Assembly: GCF_000496075.1 (NCBI RefSeq)
Contig: NZ_AWXZ01000031.1
Location: 1 to 64,000 of the forward strand
From: Lutibaculum baratangense AMV1
Lineage (GTDB): Bacteria; Pseudomonadota; Alphaproteobacteria; Rhizobiales; Tepidamorphaceae
Direction: 5' to 3'
Length of the DNA stretch: 64,000 nucleotides
Positions within the stretch are counted from its first letter, which is position 1. Each line of letters begins with the position of its first letter. The notes beneath the pieces are model-generated. The model was not told the DNA's origin. It did no database searches and saw nothing but the letters and a program-made list of their open reading frames with translations. Below are positions 61,756 through 64,000 of this stretch, one piece after another. The position numbers and the translations under genes were made by a program.

Positions 61756-64000
61756 TCAGTTTCCCTTCTTCTTGTAGGTCCGCGTGCCCGGTCTGCCGCC
61801 GGTGGATCTGCCGCGTCCCTGTCCGCGGCCGTCCTGCGTTCCGCGCTCCGGCTTCGCCCAGTCCTGCTTGCCGAGCGGCGTCGGGTTCATCGCGTGCGGG
61901 CCCATCTCGTCGAGTGTCGGCTTGCGGATGCGCTCGGACGAGGAGGCTGACTTGCCCTCTCGCCGACCCTGGCGGCCGCCATCCGCAGGTTCCGGCAGCG
62001 CCATCTGGTCGGCGCCCGCCTCGAGCTCCACCTGCTCCAGCCGCTTGACCTCGTCGCGCAGCCGCGCCGCCTCCTCGAACTCGAGGTTGGCGGCGGCTTC
62101 CCGCATCCTCGCCGAGAGGTCGTCGATGACCGCGCGAAGGTTGTGGCCGTAGGTGGACGCGGCCTCGGCGAGGCCCGCATCGACCGTGACGTGGTCCTGC
62201 TCGTAGACGGACTGGAGGATGTCGCCGATCGCGCGCTTCACCGATTCCGGCGTGATCCCGTTCGCCTCGTTGTATTCGAGCTGCTTCGCGCGGCGGCGCT
62301 CCGTCTCCTCCATGGCGCGCCGCATCGAGCCGGTGACCGTGTCGGCGTAGAGGATGACCTTGCCGTCGACGTTGCGCGCGGCGCGCCCGATCGTCTGGAC
62401 GAGCGAGGTCTCGGAGCGCAAGAAGCCCTCCTTGTCGGCGTCGAGGATCGCGACGAGGGCGCATTCGGGAATGTCGAGGCCCTCGCGCAGGAGGTTGATG
62501 CCCACCAGCGCGTCGAACGTGCCGAGCCGGAGGTCCCGGATGATCTCGATGCGCTCCAGCGTGTCGATGTCGGAGTGCATGTAGCGCACCCGGATGCCCT
62601 GCTCGTGCAGGTATTCCGTCAGGTCCTCCGCCATGCGCTTCGTCAGCACGGTGCAGAGGACGCGGTAGCCTGCGGCCGTGACCTTGCGCACCTCGTCGAG
62701 GAGGTCGTCGACCTGCGTCTTCGCCGGCCGCACCTCGACCGGCGGGTCGATCAGGCCCGTCGGGCGGATGACCTGCTCGACGAAGACGCCGCCCGTCTCG
62801 CCCATCTCCCAAGGACCGGGCGTCGCCGAGACCGCCACCGTCTGCGGCCGCATCGCGTCCCACTCCTCGAAGCGCAGGGGCCGGTTGTCCATGCAGGACG
62901 GCAGGCGGAAGCCGTACTCGGCCAGCGTCGCCTTGCGCCGGAAGTCGCCGCGATACATGCCGCCGATCTGCGGGATGGTCACGTGGCTCTCGTCGGCGAA
63001 GACGATGGCGTTGTCCGGCAGGTACTCGAAGAGCGTCGGAGGTGGCTCCCCGGGGTTTCGGCCGGTGAGGTAGCGCGAGTAGTTCTCGATGCCCGCGCAG
63101 GAGCCGGTGGCCTCGAGCATCTCGAGGTCGAACACCGTCCGCTGCTCGATGCGCTGCGCCTCGAGCAGGCGGCCCGCCTTGTTCAGCTCGTCGAGCCTCG
63201 TCTTCAGCTCAGCCTTGATGCCCTTGATCGCCTGGTTCAGCGTCGGCCGCGGCGTCACGTAGTGCGAGTTCGCGTAGACCTTGATGACCTTGAAGCTGTC
63301 GGTCTTCTTGCCGGTCAGCGGGTCGAACTCGTCGATCGCCTCGATCTCGTCCCCGAACAGCGAGATGCGCCAGGCGCGGTCCTCCAGATGCGCGGCCCAG
63401 AGCTCGATCGTGTCGCCGCGCACGCGGAACGTGCCGCGGGCGAAGCCGACGTCGTTGCGCTTGTACTGCAGCGCCACGAGGTCGGCGATCAGCTGGCGCT
63501 GCTCGATGCGCTCGCCGAGCTTCAGCTGGAAGCTCATCGCCGTGTAGGTCTCGACCGAGCCGATACCGTAGATGCAGGAGACCGAGGCGACGATGATCAC
63601 GTCGTCGCGCTCGAGCAGTGCCCGGGTCGCCGCGTGGCGCATCCGGTCGATCTGCTCGTTGATGTTCGATTCCTTCTCGATATAGGTGTCCGTGCGCGGG
63701 ACGTAGGCCTCCGGCTGATAGTAGTCGTAGTAGGAGACGAAGTACTCGACGGCGTTGTCGGGGAAGAACGACTTGAACTCGCAGTAGAGCTGCGCGGCCA
63801 GCGTCTTGTTCGGCGCGAGAATCATCGCGGGGCGCTGGGTGCGCTCGATCACCTGCGCCATCGTGTAGGTCTTGCCCGAGCCGGTGACGCCGAGCAGCAC
63901 CTGCGTCTGCTCGTGCGCGTCGATGCCGGCAACGAGCTCCTCGATCGCCTGAGGCTGGTCGCCGCGCGGCTCGTACTGCGAGACGATGCGCAGCGGCACG
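61756..64000 (-). CDS. uvrB: Excinuclease ABC subunit B (UvrB), N terminus cut by the window edge
   Basis: The visible 748 or so residues include [19 protein letters not shown], the Walker [19 protein letters not shown], the beta-hairpin region [34 protein letters not shown] and the C-terminal UVR domain ([20 protein letters not shown]). UvrB loads on damaged DNA with UvrA and recruits UvrC in nucleotide excision repair. The true start lies beyond 64000; the GTG at 63999 is internal. A tail of about 70 basic, Gly-rich residues follows the UVR domain, as in other Hyphomicrobiales. Confidence 0.97.
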   Translation of the reverse strand, partial: VPLRIVSQYEPRGDQPQAIEELVAGIDAHEQTQVLLGVTGSGKTYTMAQVIERTQRPAMILAPNKTLAAQLYCEFKSFFPDNAVEYFVSYYDYYQPEAYVPRTDTYIEKESNINEQIDRMRHAATRALLERDDVIIVASVSCIYGIGSVETYTAMSFQLKLGERIEQRQLIADLVALQYKRNDVGFARGTFRVRGDTIELWAAHLEDRAWRISLFGDEIEAIDEFDPLTGKKTDSFKVIKVYANSHYVTPRPTLNQAIKGIKAELKTRLDELNKAGRLLEAQRIEQRTVFDLEMLEATGSCAGIENYSRYLTGRNPGEPPPTLFEYLPDNAIVFADESHVTIPQIGGMYRGDFRRKATLAEYGFRLPSCMDNRPLRFEEWDAMRPQTVAVSATPGPWEMGETGGVFVEQVIRPTGLIDPPVEVRPAKTQVDDLLDEVRKVTAAGYRVLCTVLTKRMAEDLTEYLHEQGIRVRYMHSDIDTLERIEIIRDLRLGTFDALVGINLLREGLDIPECALVAILDADKEGFLRSETSLVQTIGRAARNVDGKVILYADTVTGSMRRAMEETERRRAKQLEYNEANGITPESVKRAIGDILQSVYEQDHVTVDAGLAEAASTYGHNLRAVIDDLSARMREAAANLEFEEAARLRDEVKRLEQVELEAGADQMALPEPADGGRQGRREGKSASSSERIRKPTLDEMGPHAMNPTPLGKQDWAKPERGTQDGRGQGRGRSTGGRPGTRTYKKKGN

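Noticed and set aside
1-64000. tRNA, rRNA, CRISPR, prophage or insertion sequence
   Set aside because: By eye I found no T-loop consensus with a matching acceptor stem, no regular short repeats with spacers, and no transposase or integrase. A tRNA or Rfam scan would settle missed small RNAs.

Overview
This 64 kb window is from a high-GC alphaproteobacterium, most likely Hyphomicrobiales (Rhizobiales). That inference rests on a BA14K-family protein, an EcfG-type promoter (GGAAC-N16-CGTT), a four-subunit SoxBDAG sarcosine oxidase and uniformly high-GC codon use. No tRNA, rRNA, CRISPR array, insertion sequence or phage gene was recognised. It reads as ordinary chromosome with several compact metabolic operons.

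Layout. 0-6 kb: a GT17-type glycosyltransferase and the soxBDAG operon (minus strand), divergent from a GlxA/GbdR-like AraC regulator. 7-21 kb: single genes, namely a SulP transporter, a DUF1624 membrane protein, an MscS channel with a general-stress promoter, TrmO, a UvrD-type helicase, an IspZ-like protein, a ferredoxin reductase, a D-threonine-aldolase-like PLP enzyme, a receiver-only response regulator, a ketopantoate-reductase-like protein, and a GntR regulator followed by a type-2 malate/lactate dehydrogenase. 21.4-28.4 kb: an eight-gene Mrp/Mbh-like cation/proton antiporter operon with three ND-type subunits. 28.8-35.8 kb: siderophore uptake (TonB receptor, AraC regulator, binding protein, two permeases, ATPase). 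35.8-37.7 kb: a divergent LysR / class A beta-lactamase pair (AmpR-like arrangement).

37.9-45 kb is a B12-sparing block. metE (B12-independent methionine synthase) and nrdAB (B12-independent class I ribonucleotide reductase, with class Ic features in NrdB) are convergent. Each has its own cobalamin riboswitch. The two leaders share an identical 34-nt block just after the B12 box and a similar CCCC/GGGG hairpin over the ribosome binding site, so they look like copies of one regulatory cassette. The nrd leader also has two tandem NrdR-like boxes.

45-61 kb is a probable catabolic and uptake island for an unidentified (methyl)amine-type compound. It holds a BetI-like TetR regulator, a methyltransferase, a cupin, two PYROXD2-like FAD oxidoreductases, a GcvT/DmdA-like folate-dependent enzyme, a class III aminotransferase, a PotD/F-like binding protein, a complete Pot-type ABC transporter and a Rieske oxygenase. 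The same palindromic operator (TTTGAGCGCTCA) lies at both ends, 13.8 kb apart. Two genes in the island, one oxidoreductase and the ABC ATPase, carry single-base frameshifts in runs of G. These may be assembly errors or real. An MFS transporter and two GreA/Rnk-like genes sit in the middle.

The window ends with a BA14K protein and uvrB, which runs off the right edge. The two B12-controlled isoenzymes and the island with a shared operator are the most interesting parts.
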